Positions 1 through 11,579 of a DNA stretch of 64,000 nt are shown here, piece after piece (positions within the stretch are counted from its first letter, which is position 1; every line of letters starts with the position of its first letter). The position numbers and the translations under genes were made by a program. This DNA comes from Cherax quadricarinatus (taxonomy: Eukaryota > Arthropoda > Malacostraca > Decapoda > Parastacidae). Where the stretch lies: contig NC_091378.1 of NCBI RefSeq assembly GCF_038502225.1, positions 9,507,432 to 9,571,431 of the forward strand, given 5' to 3'. The notes beneath the pieces were generated by a model, which saw only the letters and a list, made by a program, of their open reading frames with translations, made no database searches and was not told the DNA's origin.

Positions 1-620
1 TTCTTAGTGGTAAGTGTTTCCTACAGACTTTGTATGTTTCTTTATTCAGTTTTTCAATAAATTCTTGAGGACTTAGAGTGCTTAGGACAGATTCCCAAGG
101 AATGTTTGACAATTCCTTATTTATGTTGTCCCGGTCAATTTTCTCATTGTTGAAAGTGAATTTTCTAATTATTCCCCCAAGATGACTATTACTAGACTAT
201 TACTGCACTTCACTAAAGTTGTGATTAGTTTCTAATAGTCTGTGAAGATCAGATATAGCGTATTTTAACTTATGGCAGGAACTGTTAACTGTTGATTCAA
301 GGCAAACTTTTCGCTGTCTTAGAGACTTTTTCATATGAGTCTTGTTAAGCTAGAGTTTCCCCAGGTACTATATACAGTACAGTGGTGCAGTTCATCCTCT
401 TCCATTTTACATTTGGGAGGCTAAAGTCGCTAAGGAGTATATTGCTTGGTGTACAGTTTTCATAGACAACTATCTTCCTTATCCGTCCTGTAAATTACTC
501 GGATTATTAATGATGGTGCTTCGTACATTAGGATAATTACCAGGTTTATTTGTTTTTTCACTTTTATTCCAAGCACTTCCACCGTCTCATTTAGTGATTT
601 TAACAGTTCAGTGCCAGTAA
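1..620 (-). pseudogene. Decayed LINE endonuclease fragment
   Basis: Reading the minus strand, several short open stretches line up with the C-terminal half of an APE-type endonuclease of a CR1/Jockey-like LINE. About 385-450 gives SDFSLPNVKWKR, a decayed form of the usual GDFNLPNIDW motif. 240-300 gives ISDLHRLLETNHNFSEV. 1-180 gives a linker ending PWESVLSTLSPQEFIEKL, typical of the region between endonuclease and reverse transcriptase. Stops and frame changes separate these blocks, so the copy is dead. The element probably continues to the left of the window and may extend to about 830. The clade is inferred from motif style only. Confidence 0.45.
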
Positions 621-1709
621 GCTACACAATCATACATTAACTAACTCCTACTTGCAACTTATTTACTCTGTAACATCTACACACCGCCTAGGAAATCATT
701 AGTGTGGATTTCCGTGCGGGCTGCAAACATCTATGTTTGTATGCCTCGTATATCTGTAACGTTTGGGGAGGCTATTGTGTGTTTTGCTCTGATGTTGGTG
801 ACCTTTTTACTAGCAAAATTGTTGGAAAGTTCAGTATTGCTGCCACTTGTGCTGCTGAACTTTGTATGACTTAGTGTCTAATACAGCTCCATCGTATTGT
901 AATGTCTCTAGTGTGGATTTTCTGCTTCTATGCAGTATATCTTGTGTTTGTAATCTTTTGCGATGTTGTATGTTTGAGTTAGATGTATATGTGGTCTGTT
1001 TTATTTTCTCTAGTGAATTATATTAATGCCGTTCTACTTGTTTTTTTCCTACGTTTTCATCGATTTTTTTGAGTCGGCTGTTTCTCTTTTTCAACTTTGT
1101 TTATCCACGCACCTCGATTTTTTTTTTTGGGTGGAAGCATTCAGTTTCACGTGAGAGAATGGATATTCTAGGTCATACTATTTTTTTTCCTTCAGCGAAT
1201 CTTTACACACCATCTAGGTGATAAAATCGATGTTAATTTCCAAAGCGGCACTTTGCTGGTCCTAGTATATTTAGGCATTTTATAAAGAGTGATGGCAGTA
1301 TAATTTAAATTCATATATACATATTCCTTTTGTATAGTATTTAAAAGTGGGCCATGTTGACACCATTTTTATATTTTTTAACTTTTTGTGTGTTTCTATC
1401 TCGTACTCTCTTGACTTTAAATAAGTTACCAACATTCCTTTCACTTTCTCTGCTTCTGGTATTGTTTTCCTACCTTCTGTTTTTTTTTATGATGTTTATT
1501 CAATCCAGTTTTTCCTTCCTCTTGTTTTTTTTTTTTTACGGTAGCGATGTATTGTATTCTTTTATTCTATTTTCATTTGTGTTCTTCTGGATCGGGTTGT
1601 TTTTTCTTTTTTCATTGTTTTTCTTTTCTCATGAACATCTGTTTTGCATTCTTCATGGAATGTCTTAAGAAATTCAATATGTTTTTCTGGTAATGCTTGT
1701 AAAGAAATC
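621..1709. other. AT-rich stretch without a recognised gene
   Basis: T-rich, low-complexity sequence. The open frame at 1354-1668 (104 codons, almost only L, F, S, V) is what T-rich DNA gives by chance, and I do not call it a gene. The part up to about 830 may hold more of the decayed LINE endonuclease. Nothing else is recognisable. Confidence 0.4.
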
Positions 1710-1720
1710 AGTTACCTATA

Positions 1721-2033
1721 AACCATACCACGGGAGGGATTTGAACCCGCGGTCTGAGAGTCTCAAAACTCCAGACCGTCGCGTTAGCCACTGGACCAGC
1801 TAGCCACAATAAGATTCGTCCAACTAGGTATATTTCTACACCATAGGAAGGTTAGCATAGGCACCACTGTGACCACAAATGCAAGTTTTTACAGACGAAT
1901 CTCCAGCTAGCGTGGCCGTGACGAACTCTAGCTCAAGTCCCCTCACTGCCGTCAACATGACTCTCTGACCGCTGGTTCAAATCCCGCCCGTAGTATGGTT
2001 TGTTTGCAATCGTGTCATTACGATTTTGTGAGT
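1721..2033. mobile_element. tRNA-derived SINE with inverted tRNA-like ends
   Basis: A 313-bp retroposon flanked by an 11-bp target-site duplication, CAGTTACCTAT at 1710-1720 and 2034-2044. The left end, read on the minus strand, carries a tRNA-like B box (GGTTCAAATCCC). The right end, at about 1968-2000, carries a nearly identical B box on the plus strand. The two ends form an imperfect inverted repeat of about 35 bp. The middle contains a segment about GTTAGC and the CTAGCGTGGCCGTGACG block that recurs at 16350. This arrangement of two tRNA-like heads in opposite orientation recurs at 6040, 16308, 16610 and 55820. Confidence 0.75.
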
Positions 2034-2319
2034 CAGTTACCTATGTTCCTATTGGTTTATTTTCCAATACAAATCAACGTACATTGCCCTTTCTCTGCTG
2101 TGTGTCTGCTGTCATGACTGGAAGGAATGTGGAATCTTTCTCTGCCTTGTGAGGAAGATTTGAAAGCTCTTTTACAGTTCAGTGTTGTAACGATTCATTT
2201 GGTTGAAAGATCAGCCAGCTGATCTTATACTGATGTAGCTGTTACCTGCGTGGACCACAGTTCGAGATCCCTTCCATTCTTCTGTTTCTTCATACTTTTT
2301 TTTTTGAACACATCGGCCG

Positions 2320-3365
2320 TCTACCACCAAGGCAAGGTGACTCGTAAAAGAAGAAACACTTTCACCATCATTCATTCAACCATTGTCTTGCCAAGTAAGT
2401 GCCAATATCAAGGTTCAGATAATTTTCCGAATTGCAACATACACACTCCTCCTTCAGAGTACAGGCCCTGTTCTTTTCACCTCCAGGACTCAAGTCCGGC
2501 TAACTTGTTTCCCCCAATCTCTTCATAAATGTTACCTTGCTCACACTCCAACAGTATGTCATGTCATAAAAACCATTTGCCTCTACGCCTATGTAACATA
2601 CTCACAGAAGCCTACTGGATGTCCAAGCCCCTAAGCACTCAAAACTTTCCTTAACCCTTCCCTCTAACCCTTCCTCTATCCCAGATACATATACCCTCCT
2701 AGTGTTTCTGGTTTGTTCCAGTCTCTAAGTCAGAACCCCTCAATAACCCCTTCTCATCTCTTAATAGTAATACTACTTTTGGTAACCTCACAAATCCTAA
2801 TCTCCAAGCTACGAATTCTCTGCATAATATTCACACCAAACATTGCCCTCAAAAATGATATCACCACTGCTTCCAACCTTCTCGCTGCAACGTTTAAAAC
2901 CCATACTTCACACCCAAATAAGAGTGTTGGTATCATTATACTCTGGTACCTTGCACTTTTTGCCTCCATAGATTAGGTTCTTTGTCTACACAGATGCCTC
3001 AATGCATCACCCACCCTTTTTTCCCTCGCCAATTTTAAGGCTCCCCTTATCTTTCATAGACCCATCTGCTAACAATTCTACTCCAAAATATCTGAGCACA
3101 TTTCCTCTATATTCTCTCCTCCCAGTATGTTTTCCTATCTTCCATTGCCTAAATTTTGTTACTCTCATCACCTTGCTTTTTCCTCTGTTCACTTTTAATT
3201 TTCTTCTTTTTCATAGCCTCTTTTACTACTTCTCTTCAGAATCTCCCACAAGCACAGTGTTATCAGCAAAAAGCAACTGTGACAACTCTCTCTTTGTGTT
3301 AGATTCATTAATTTTTAATCTCGCATCTCTCCTCAACAGCCCAGCATTCCCCTCCTTTACAACCT
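2320..3365 (-). pseudogene. 3' half of an RTE-like LINE reverse transcriptase, decayed
   Basis: On the minus strand, 3245-3345 encodes LLFADNTVLVGDSEEK, a variant of the RT catalytic block FADD with the second Asp changed to Asn. 3165-3190 gives NRGKSKVMRV. 2754-2969 gives PTLLFGCEVWVLN followed by MFGVNIMQRIR, the C-terminal part of RTE-type LINE RTs that I recognise as very abundant in decapod genomes. 2320-2750 matches in style the end of that element and its 3' UTR. Frameshifts and stops lie between the blocks and the catalytic Asp is altered, so it is inactive. The 5' part is missing at the junction with the tandem array that starts near 3373. Confidence 0.75.
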
Positions 3366-3372
3366 CATAATC

Positions 3373-4450
3373 ATGCCCAGGTGATCGTACTGCACAACAA
3401 CCAGTATCATGCCCAACTGATCGTACTGCACAACAACCATTATCATGCCCAACTGATCGTACTGCACAACAACCATTATCATGCCCAACTGATCGTACTG
3501 CACAACAACCATTATCCTGCCCAGCTGATCGTACTGCATAACAACCATTATCATGCCCAACTGATCGTACTGCACAACAATCATTATCATGCCCAACTGA
3601 TCGTACTGTACAACAACCATTATCATGCCCAACTGATCATACTGTATAACAACCATTATCATACTCAGCTGATCGCACTGTACAACAACCATTATCATGC
3701 CCAACTGATCTTACCGTACAACAACCATTATCATGCCCAACTGATCATACTGTATAACAACCATTATCATGCCAAACTGATCTTATTAAACAACAACCAT
3801 TATCATGCCCAACTGATCGTACTGCACAGCAACCATTATCACGCCCAACTGATCGTATTGCACAACAACCATTATCCTGCCCAGCTGATCGTACTGCATA
3901 ACAACCATTATCATGCCCAACTGATCGTACTGCACAACAATCATTATCATGCCCAACTGATCGTGCTGTACAACAACCATTATCATACCCAACTGATCGT
4001 ACTGTACAACAATTATCATACCCAACTGATCGTACTGCACAACAACCATTATCATGCCCAACTGATCGTACTGCACAACAACCATTATCATACCCAAACT
4101 GATCGCACTGAACAACAACCATTATCATACCCAACTGATCGTACTGCACAACAACCATTATCATACCCAACTGATCGTACTGCACAACAACCGTTATCAT
4201 ACCCAACTGATCGTACTGTACAACAACCATTATCATACCCAACTGATCGTACTGCACAACAACCATTATCATACCCAACTGATCGTACTGTACAACAACC
4301 ATTATCATACCCAACTGATCGTACTGTACAACAACCATTATCATACCCAACTGATCGTACTGTACAACAACCATTATCATACCCAACTGATCGTACTGCA
4401 CAACAACCTTTATCATACCCAACTGACCGTACTGCACAACCATCATTATC
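3373..4450. repeat. 36-bp minisatellite array (about 30 copies)
   Basis: The unit is built around GCACAACAACCATTATCATG followed by CCCAACTGATCGTACT, with a 36-bp spacing that is regular through the array. Variants switch C/T at a few fixed positions (GCAC/GTAC, CATGCC/CATACC), and some units have short deletions. Because 36 is divisible by three, open frames persist on both strands (12-residue repeats). These are not genes. Confidence 0.95.
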
Positions 4451-4592
4451 CTGCCCTTATCAGTTATCATTCTCCTTGATGCTTTGGAAATACACTTGTT
4501 CTGAGGAATCGGAGCAACACTTCTATTTCTCGAATCAAAAACGATTTTTCTCCCATTTCCAAGGCACTGCATGACGGTTTTAGCGCTTCATT

Positions 4593-4641
4593 CTACTACT
4601 ACTACTACTACTACTAATAATAATAATAATAATAGTAATAA
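4593..4641. repeat. Trinucleotide microsatellite (CTA)n then (ATA)n
   Basis: Eight or so CTA units pass into ATA units and a short decayed tail. A simple-sequence repeat. Confidence 0.9.
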
Positions 4642-4699
4642 AATAATATGAATCAATCTTTTTTTTGAAGGTGCATAAAATACTAAAATTAGTCTAGGA

Positions 4700-4880
4700 T
4701 TACCAAGGAGTAATAAACTTGAGGAAATGATGGAGAGAGACGTGAGAAATAAGAGAGATGGAATCGAGTAAATAAGAGGGATGAGAGAAAACGAAAGAGA
4801 AACGAGAAAATGAGAGGGACACGAGTAAATGGGAGGGATGTGGGAATATGAGACGGAGAATGAGCAAATGAAAGATGATT
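4700..4880. repeat. Degenerate purine-rich minisatellite
   Basis: Irregular copies of a unit like GAGAAATGAGAGGGACGAGT. The plus strand is almost free of C and T blocks. Units differ in length, so no exact period can be given. Confidence 0.6.
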
Positions 4881-4959
4881 TGGTCGATTTCCCCACTCAC
4901 CCACCAGCTATTTATTTCTATGATTTTTAACACTATGTAAGCTATCCTAGAGGGACTAA

Positions 4960-5285
4960 TCCCATATGTGCACACGGGAATCAGCAGGGGTGTCATAAGC
5001 ATGCTGAGAGACAACATAATAAGTGTCAGGGGCCCAAGATTGTATAACTGACTCTCAGCATACATAAAGGGGATTGCCAATAGACCCCTGACTGTCTTCA
5101 AGAGGGAGCTGGACAGACATCTTAAATCGGGCTGTGGTTCGTACGTTGGATTACGTGCAGCCATCACCAGCAGTCTGCTTGATGAGGCCCTAATCCACCG
5201 CGAGGCCTGGTCATGCACCTGGTAGCGGGGATGTTAACCTCCCTCCACCCCGATACACACTGCCAGTAGACTCCAGATATCCTGC
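4960..5285 (+). mobile_element. LINE 3'-end fragment
   Basis: Contains the 3' end of a LINE family I recognise from decapod genomes: a segment translating to RPLTVFKRELDRHLK-like sequence with breaks, then CCATCACCAGCAGTCTGCTTGATGAGGCCC-type sequence, then GAGGCCTGGTCATGCACC and a short tail. The same terminal block, less decayed, forms the tail of the SINE at 46595-46853. A second, more diverged relative lies at 27030-27215. No 5' part is present. Confidence 0.6.
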
Positions 5286-5519
5286 GTCACAGAAAATAAC
5301 ATGGAAACGCACCTAGCTTCAGGCAAACTATGGAACCAACACGTTGCTGACGTATCTGATTTTCCTAATATAAAATGTGAACACCGCACAATCATTCAGG
5401 AACGTTCAGATTTGAACTTTGCTGTTTTCTCGCCGTTACCTGACGTATCTTGGTCGTTTTTTTTTTCATTTACCTTATTCGTAGTTAAATATATGTCAGT
5501 ATATCTTTCAATACAAATG

Positions 5520-5775
5520 TGACGTAACATAGCCTAACTTAATCTGTCCTACAGTAAACTGACCCAACGTAACTTGATCTAAAGTAACTTAACCTAAAAT
5601 ATATTACCTTAACCTGGGGTAATATAATCTAAACTAGCCTAATGTAGCTTAAGCCTAACCACAAAGTTTAATCCAAAATAAAGCAATTTAACGTAATCTA
5701 ACTTAACCTAACCCAATGTTAATTGTTCTAACCCAGCATAACGTAATCTAACCTGACCTACATTCACATAACGTA
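5520..5775. repeat. Degenerate TAACCT/TAACTT-rich repeat
   Basis: Short motifs such as CTAACTTAATC, GTAACTTAACC and ATCTAACCTGACC recur every 8-20 bases without exact period. It resembles a decayed array of the arthropod telomere-type unit CCTAA, but the resemblance could also come from any A/C/T-rich minisatellite. Confidence 0.5.
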
Positions 5776-6039
5776 ACTGGAAGAAAATAAGAATTAAAAA
5801 CTGGAAACATTACGAAACTGACCTTAAGTATAACGTCAAATAATTAGAGCAGTAATGCAAAAGATATATTTTCTTGTTTCAAAATTATCATATACATGTA
5901 TATCTCAGGAATCCCTTATCTGATTGTCTTCAAATTTCCAAACGTTGTTGTATGACATTATTATATTCCCACTGATGTACTGTATCTATGGCAACTTTCG
6001 TGGGGCTGTTTGACTCAAGAAATCGTAATGACACGATTA

Positions 6040-6190
6040 CAAATAAACCACAGTAGGGGCGGGGATTGAACTCGCGGTGATTGAATCGTAAAACCCCAGA
6101 ACGACGCGTAACGCGTCGGTCTGGAGTTTTACGACTCACCCACCGCGAGTTCAGTCCCTGCCCGTACCTTGGTTTATGGGACTACAGTTT
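6040..6190. mobile_element. Inverted tRNA-derived SINE heads, back to back
   Basis: 6046-6108 is the minus-strand tRNA-like head (GGGGATTGAACTCGCGG) and 6109-6175 is the plus-strand head (CCGCGAGTTCAGTCCCTGCC). They meet at ACGCGTAACGCGT near 6103. The two arms are close to mirror images over about 60 bp, so the unit would form a long hairpin. The middle segment seen in the 1721-2033 copy is absent here. No clear target-site duplication was found. Confidence 0.65.
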
Positions 6191-6676
6191 GTATTTGCAT
6201 ATGTGAGAACCCTATGGACAGTGTTACATATCTCATTTCCAGATTTTGTTTCAGTGTGGTAATTGTGGCCTCTAATTTACTAATTTATTAATAAAAATTC
6301 TGGTCACTAAGAATTTTGAGTGTCAGGCTGAAAACTAAACCGGCCTTAATATTATAAACCAAGACTACGTTGATTTTTATGCACTTTTTCCTTTAGTCGT
6401 TCAGCATATACGTATGTTCAACGAGTATTAAATACTGAGCTGAATTTAAAATATTTTTTTTTACATTGCTGTTGTCTATCAGTTTCCAGGATGTAAATGG
6501 GAGAATAAACCCTCTAAAAGATAATTTTTAGATATAAACCAAAACATGTCACCTGAATGGATAAGGTGACATGTACGTTGTGTTGTCTCTTGAGGCTGGA
6601 CAATGTGTCGTGGAGTCGAACCCTGGCCTGCCGCAGTTTGGCAAATGATTCAGAACCACATGTTTCGTGGCTTCAT

Positions 6677-6678
<2 letters not shown>
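6191..6678. other. No gene recognised; one perfect inverted repeat
   Basis: Unique-looking sequence. The only structure seen is an 11-bp perfect inverted repeat, ACATGTCACCT at 6544-6554 and AGGTGACATGT at 6564-6574, with a 9-nt loop. Confidence 0.5.

Positions 6679-7361
<683 letters not shown>

Positions 7362-7441
<80 letters not shown>
7362..7441. repeat. (AT)n microsatellite
   Basis: Eighty bases of pure AT between two MITEs. Confidence 0.98.
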
Positions 7442-7446
<5 letters not shown>

Positions 7447-7644
7447 GAACCTCAAATATCGACCTTTCTTCGGTCCAGAAGGCTGTTCGAGTGCCTTTAC
7501 CGAATGAATTTATTCCCATCAGGAATAATGTAAATTAGATTAGTCCATTTCAGACCCTCAAAAATACACTTATAAAAGCACTTACAAAAATACACTTACA
7601 TAATTGGTCGTGTTGGGAGCAGTTCGATTTTTGAGGTTCCACTG
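7442..7644. mobile_element. Tc1/mariner-type (pogo/Tigger-like) MITE
   Basis: A 203-bp element with 21-bp inverted ends. The left end begins CAATGGAACCTCAAATATCG and the right end finishes GATTTTTGAGGTTCCACTG. Both sides carry TA (7440-7441 and 7645-7646), the expected target duplication of this superfamily. There is no coding sequence, so it was mobilised in trans. Assignment to the pogo/Tigger group rests on the CAGTGGAACCTC-like end and is tentative. Confidence 0.75.
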
Positions 7645-7649
7645 TATAT

Positions 7650-7936
7650 TTCACTTGTGCTTATGTAAGAATTAATAATTTTGTACCAAAAGAGCCTTAG
7701 AAAACTTACCTAACCTTATTATAACAAGCGCAAGTTAGCCTAATCCAACTAAATATATTTTAGATAAGTTTACACTAATTTAATAATAAAGAAACACAAT
7801 GAAATATATTTTTTTATTAGGTTCAGGATGATTTTTTTGTGAAAATATTGCATACACAAATTTTCCTTTACCTCATTCGGCAAGAAGAGCGTTGCTATTT
7901 AAGCCAAAATCGCAAGTTTTACCTATTCATCACGAC

Positions 7937-7937
<1 letters not shown>
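7650..7937. mobile_element. Partial second copy of the 6972-7361 MITE
   Basis: 7676-7937 parallels 7095-7361 almost base for base (CTTAGAAAACTTACCTAACC, GAGCGTTGCTATTTAAGCCA). It ends in TATTCATCACGACA at 7924-7937, a mutated form of the terminal repeat. The left end of the element is missing beside the pogo-like MITE. Confidence 0.75.

Positions 7938-7940
<3 letters not shown>

Positions 7941-8016
<76 letters not shown>
7941..8016. repeat. (AT)n microsatellite
   Basis: AT dinucleotides between the partial MITE and the Penelope-like element, preceded by a short GTGTG. Confidence 0.97.
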
Positions 8017-8019
<3 letters not shown>

Positions 8020-8353
8020 AAACAACCACTGTGAAAGTATAGAGAAATTCCAAGCGCATTCGTGACTTCTCACATTATCAAGGAACAATGAAAGTAATGC
8101 ATCAAAGGCATATAAAGGGTCTAGCCCATACCTCACTATCACATCCCACAACAAAGCGCGACTCATAAGAAAGGGAACACTCCAGCAGGCCCGCTGGCCC
8201 AACTAGACAGGTCCTTCACACAACCCACCAACAAACTATTCTACCCAAGAATTCAGAATTTTAAAATTTATTATTTGTCCCATGTATTATTAAATTCTTC
8301 CCAAATTCTATTAATTATAAATGGATCTAATTTATAGAAACCAAAGGAAATAT

Positions 8354-8644
8354 TCATATTATTGTCAAAACTACTTTTATGAAACAAGATTCAATTATAT
8401 TCCTGTCGACCATGGACTTGCTTGATACTACTTTCTCAACTTTTTGAAAATCAATTGGATGGTTAAAATCTCTCACATGAATAAACAGAGCACTGGAATC
8501 TTGTCCTGTTCTAATGCTATATTTATGTTGTTTTAATCTTAGTTCGAGATTTTTACCAGTTTGACCGTAATAAACTTTATCGCAAATTTTACAAGGAATC
8601 TTATAGACACATCCGTCAGCATTTTGGGGGGAATTCTTCATCAA
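8354..8644 (-). pseudogene. Penelope-like GIY-YIG endonuclease domain
   Basis: 96 codons containing GCVYKIPCKICDKVYYGQTG, the GIY-YIG core (here VYK and YYG), followed by LELRLKQHK and FIHVRDFNHPIDF, which match the rest of the family fold. In intact Penelope elements this domain is the C-terminus of the RT protein and nicks target DNA. Here it overlaps the end of the RT frame by 29 bases in a different frame, so the two are no longer one protein in this copy. Confidence 0.85.
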
Positions 8645-10163
8645 AAGTTTTTTTTACTGTATCAAGATTTTTAAATACAACTTTGATATTAAAAGTCTTA
8701 AGAAGAGAAGGGATATCAACCAAGTTTTCATGGTAAGGGAGAACCAACATATTTTTAGGTGAATAAGGCTGGTTGTCCCTTTTTGGGTTGTAAAAAGTAT
8801 TTCTAGAAATTTTAAAACATTTATCAATTACGTTTCTTGGGTATTTCAAATCATTACCTATTTCATAAATTTTGGATATTTCCTCATCTATGAACTCAGG
8901 ACTACAAATTCGTAAAGCTCTCAAAAACATTAATGAGAAAACAGACAGTTTAACTCTAGCTTTATGTGAAGAATAATAGTGGACATAGGAACAGTTATTT
9001 GTTGGTTTTTCTGTAAATTTTAAATTTGAATTCATTATATCATCAACATATCTGAACCATTTAGCTCTATTAGGGAGGATTGTGTTAAGCAGCCTTGTTT
9101 CAAAAAATTCCATGTATAGGTTACTAAGAACAGGTGAAAGAGGATTTCCCATTGCCATACCAAACTTCTGAGTGTAAAACTTATCATTAAATACAAATTT
9201 TGCATCAACAATGCAAAGTTTAATAAGTTTAATGATAGTAGGAACTGGCAATGGTAAATCATAGTTAACGAGTTCTTCAGATAAGAAACTTAATAAATCA
9301 TCAACAGGAACTTTCGTAAACAAGGAAGTAACATCAAAACTAACCATGTTAAAATCATTTAAGTCAGTGAAGGAGCTTAATTTATAAACTAAATCTATGT
9401 TGTTTTTAGCACTAAAGTTAGAAATTTTGCCAACAATAGGGCTCAAAATGTCAACAAGCCATTTGGATAATTTATATGAAACTGATCCTATGGAGCTAAT
9501 AATTGGTCTGACTGGATTCCCTGGTTTGTGTGTTTTTATTAGTCCATACATGTAAGGTAAAGATGGATTAGTGGAAGTAAATTGTTTGACTAATTCATCT
9601 TTGCCTTTCAGCAGAAGTTTTATTGTTTTATTGAAATTGCTGTTAACGGTTTCTAGGGGATTTTTCCTAAGTTTAGAATAGGTTTCAGTATCATCTAAGA
9701 GATTATTCATTTTTTCTTGGTAATCATTTTCTTTCATAATTACTATTGCATTTATTTTGTCTGCTTTAGTAAGGCACAAATTTTTATTGTTATTAAGTGT
9801 ATCATAAGACTTAAAGAATCTTTGAGGGCAATTGGGAATGTTTTGTTTTAACATAGAGCTGTATATCATTCCTTTACTAATATTAATTTCATCAGTGGAT
9901 AAATCAAAAGATTTTTCTAAGTTACAAAAGGCTTTTACAATTTCAACATTATTAAGTTTTTTTGATGTTGCAAAACTGAGGCCAAAACCTAGAGCAGCAG
10001 TTGTATTTTTGTCTAAAATTTCATCTGATAAGTTAATTACAAAATTGTTATTAGCATGCTTTGTCCAATCACTATTTTCAATTAAAATGTCTAATTTTCT
10101 TTGTAGTTTGTTTCTGAGTTCATTACAAATTCTATTGAGCTTATTATAGCAATGATCCAACAT
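8616..10163 (-). pseudogene. Penelope-like reverse transcriptase
   Basis: 515 codons, the RT core of a Penelope-like element. Motifs in order: GLIKTHKPGNPVRPIIS (about residue 209), SFDVTSLFTKVPVDDL (about 274), FGMAMGNPLSPVLSNLYMEF (about 335) and the catalytic block FRYVDDI (about 367), with both Asp present. Penelope RTs prime by target DNA cleavage and reverse-transcribe the element RNA in the nucleus. The frame ends at KTFDEEFPPKC. The GIY-YIG domain that should follow is in another frame, and a run of six C (8628-8633 on the plus strand as G-free complement) sits at the break, which suggests a one-base indel. It lacks its N-terminal section in this frame. The Penelope family call is firm. 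Confidence 0.85.
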
Positions 10164-10256
10164 ACTGTGTTTCCATTCTGATGGAATGGCCTGATTAAAA
10201 GAGTATTTTTTGTTTCTTAATATTTTGAATGCTTCCTTCTCCTGTATTTTAGTTAT

Positions 10257-10463
10257 TTAAATATGTTTCTGAAGAATAATTCTCATAAAATCATCAAAAG
10301 GACGATCTCTCATGTCAAGGATGATATTGGGCAGAACCTGTTCATTTAAACAATTTTTAAAAAAATTAAGTAGAATTTTTAACTTGTGGGACTTGATCAG
10401 TGCAGAAGAAAACTGGGAAAGAGCTTGGAATTTCTCTATTCTTTCACAGTGGTTGTTTTGCAT
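10257..10463 (-). pseudogene. Penelope-like element, N-terminal coding fragment
   Basis: A 68-codon open stretch at the 5' end of the element, beginning MQNNHCERIEKFQ, within the inverted terminal repeat. It is the start of the Penelope polyprotein by position. A stop near 10258 and a frame change separate it from the main RT frame, which is open upstream of its first ATG at 10163. The exact joining point is not clear from sequence alone. Confidence 0.6.
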
Positions 10464-10499
10464 ATTCTGAAATAAATCACCTGTTTACTGTGATCTTAT

Positions 10500-10500
<1 letters not shown>

Positions 10501-10588
<88 letters not shown>
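10501..10588. repeat. (AT)n microsatellite
   Basis: AT dinucleotides next to the 5' end of the Penelope-like element. Confidence 0.98.
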
Positions 10589-10591
<3 letters not shown>

Positions 10592-10914
10592 GATTATGTG
10601 TATATAAACTACATTTATTTGTCCAGACTCACATAATTTCACATTACAGCTGATGTAGTTCCTCTCGCCTCTCTTGTTAAGAAGATAAATGCGGAATGTC
10701 AGAGCAATGAAACGTTAATGAAAGAACAGATTGTGAATGACATGCCAGCATGTTGAATGGCGTGAATGGTCGTTGAATAACGTGCCTGCGTGTTGGATGG
10801 CGTGTCTGGTCGTTGGAGTGCAATCTTTTTAAGTAGAAAAGTGCATAGCCAGGGGTCACTTGTTTAAGTGATACTTATTGAGACGTCAAGTTTTTGTGAT
10901 GACATGAGAGTGCT
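10589..10914. other. No gene recognised
   Basis: Mostly unique sequence. 10735-10820 has a few degenerate copies of a unit like GTTGGATGGCGTGTCTGGTC, too few and too diverged to call an array. Confidence 0.4.
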
Positions 10915-11330
10915 TCTGGTGGTGGTGCTTTTGTTGGTGGTGCTTTTGTTGGTGGTGGTGGTTTTTGTTTTTGGTTTAGGTGGTAGTGTTGCTATTGTTG
11001 TTTTAAGTGGTGGTGGTGGTGGTGCTTTTGTTGTTGGTTTAGGTGATTTAGGTAGTGGTGATGGTGCTTTTGTTGTTATTTTAAGTAGTGGTGGTGCTTT
11101 TGTTGATATTGCTTTAAATTGTGGTGCTGGAGCTTTTGTTATTGTTTTAGGTGGTTATGATGGAAGTGGTACTTTTGTTGTTGCTCTATTAAGTGGTGGT
11201 GCTTTTGTTGTCAGAGATGATTGTGGTGGCTGTAGTGCTCTTCTTATTGTTGTCTTAGGTGCGTGTGGTGGTGATGCCACTGCTGATGTTTTTGTTGTGG
11301 TGGTAGTAGTACAACCACCCCTACCAGCCA
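10915..11330. repeat. Degenerate GGT/GTT-rich repeat
   Basis: Irregular copies of GGTGGTGCTTTTGTTGTT. The plus strand translates to a Gly/Val/Ala-rich stretch and the frame stays open into the GT tract. This is a simple-sequence artefact, not a supported gene. Confidence 0.75.
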
Positions 11331-11377
11331 CCAACACTACAACCTCCCCTACTACTCACCTATTTGTGGTTGCGTGC

Positions 11378-11380
<3 letters not shown>

Positions 11381-11466
<86 letters not shown>
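11381..11466. repeat. (GT)n microsatellite
   Basis: Pure GT over about 85 bases, preceded by GCGTGCGT. Confidence 0.98.
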
Positions 11467-11473
<7 letters not shown>

Positions 11474-11579
11474 TGACTCAATCAATATTTGCACCAATAA
11501 CTCATTACAGTTGTGACCGGGTGTGGAAGTGTGAATTGCTCATTACACTATAATTTGTTCATGATTGTAGCCATGTATA

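Larger units (their letters stand above)
8014..10500 (-). mobile_element. Penelope-like element, broken
   Basis: A minus-strand Penelope-like element: an RT domain followed by a GIY-YIG endonuclease. It is bounded by (AT)n on both sides. A 42-bp inverted repeat (one mismatch) joins 8014-8054 to 10423-10463, beginning TGCAAAACAACCACTGTGAA. Penelope elements are known to carry terminal repeats, often with an inverted partial copy, and this fits. 8055-8353 is the non-coding 3' part. The coding region has at least two breaks (near 8630 and near 10200-10260), so the copy is inactive. Confidence 0.85.

Noticed and set aside
1354..1668. 104-codon hydrophobic open frame
   Set aside because: T-rich low-complexity DNA gives L/F/S/V-rich frames by chance; no family motif or gene context.
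3373..4450. CRISPR-like array
   Set aside because: Units are contiguous without unique spacers, and the window is eukaryotic.
3381..4574. 397-codon plus-strand and 275-codon minus-strand open frames
   Set aside because: They are translations of the 36-bp minisatellite, open on both strands because 36 is a multiple of three.
10868..11476. 202-codon Gly/Val-rich frame
   Set aside because: It runs from a degenerate GGT repeat into a GT microsatellite; both give such residues without selection.
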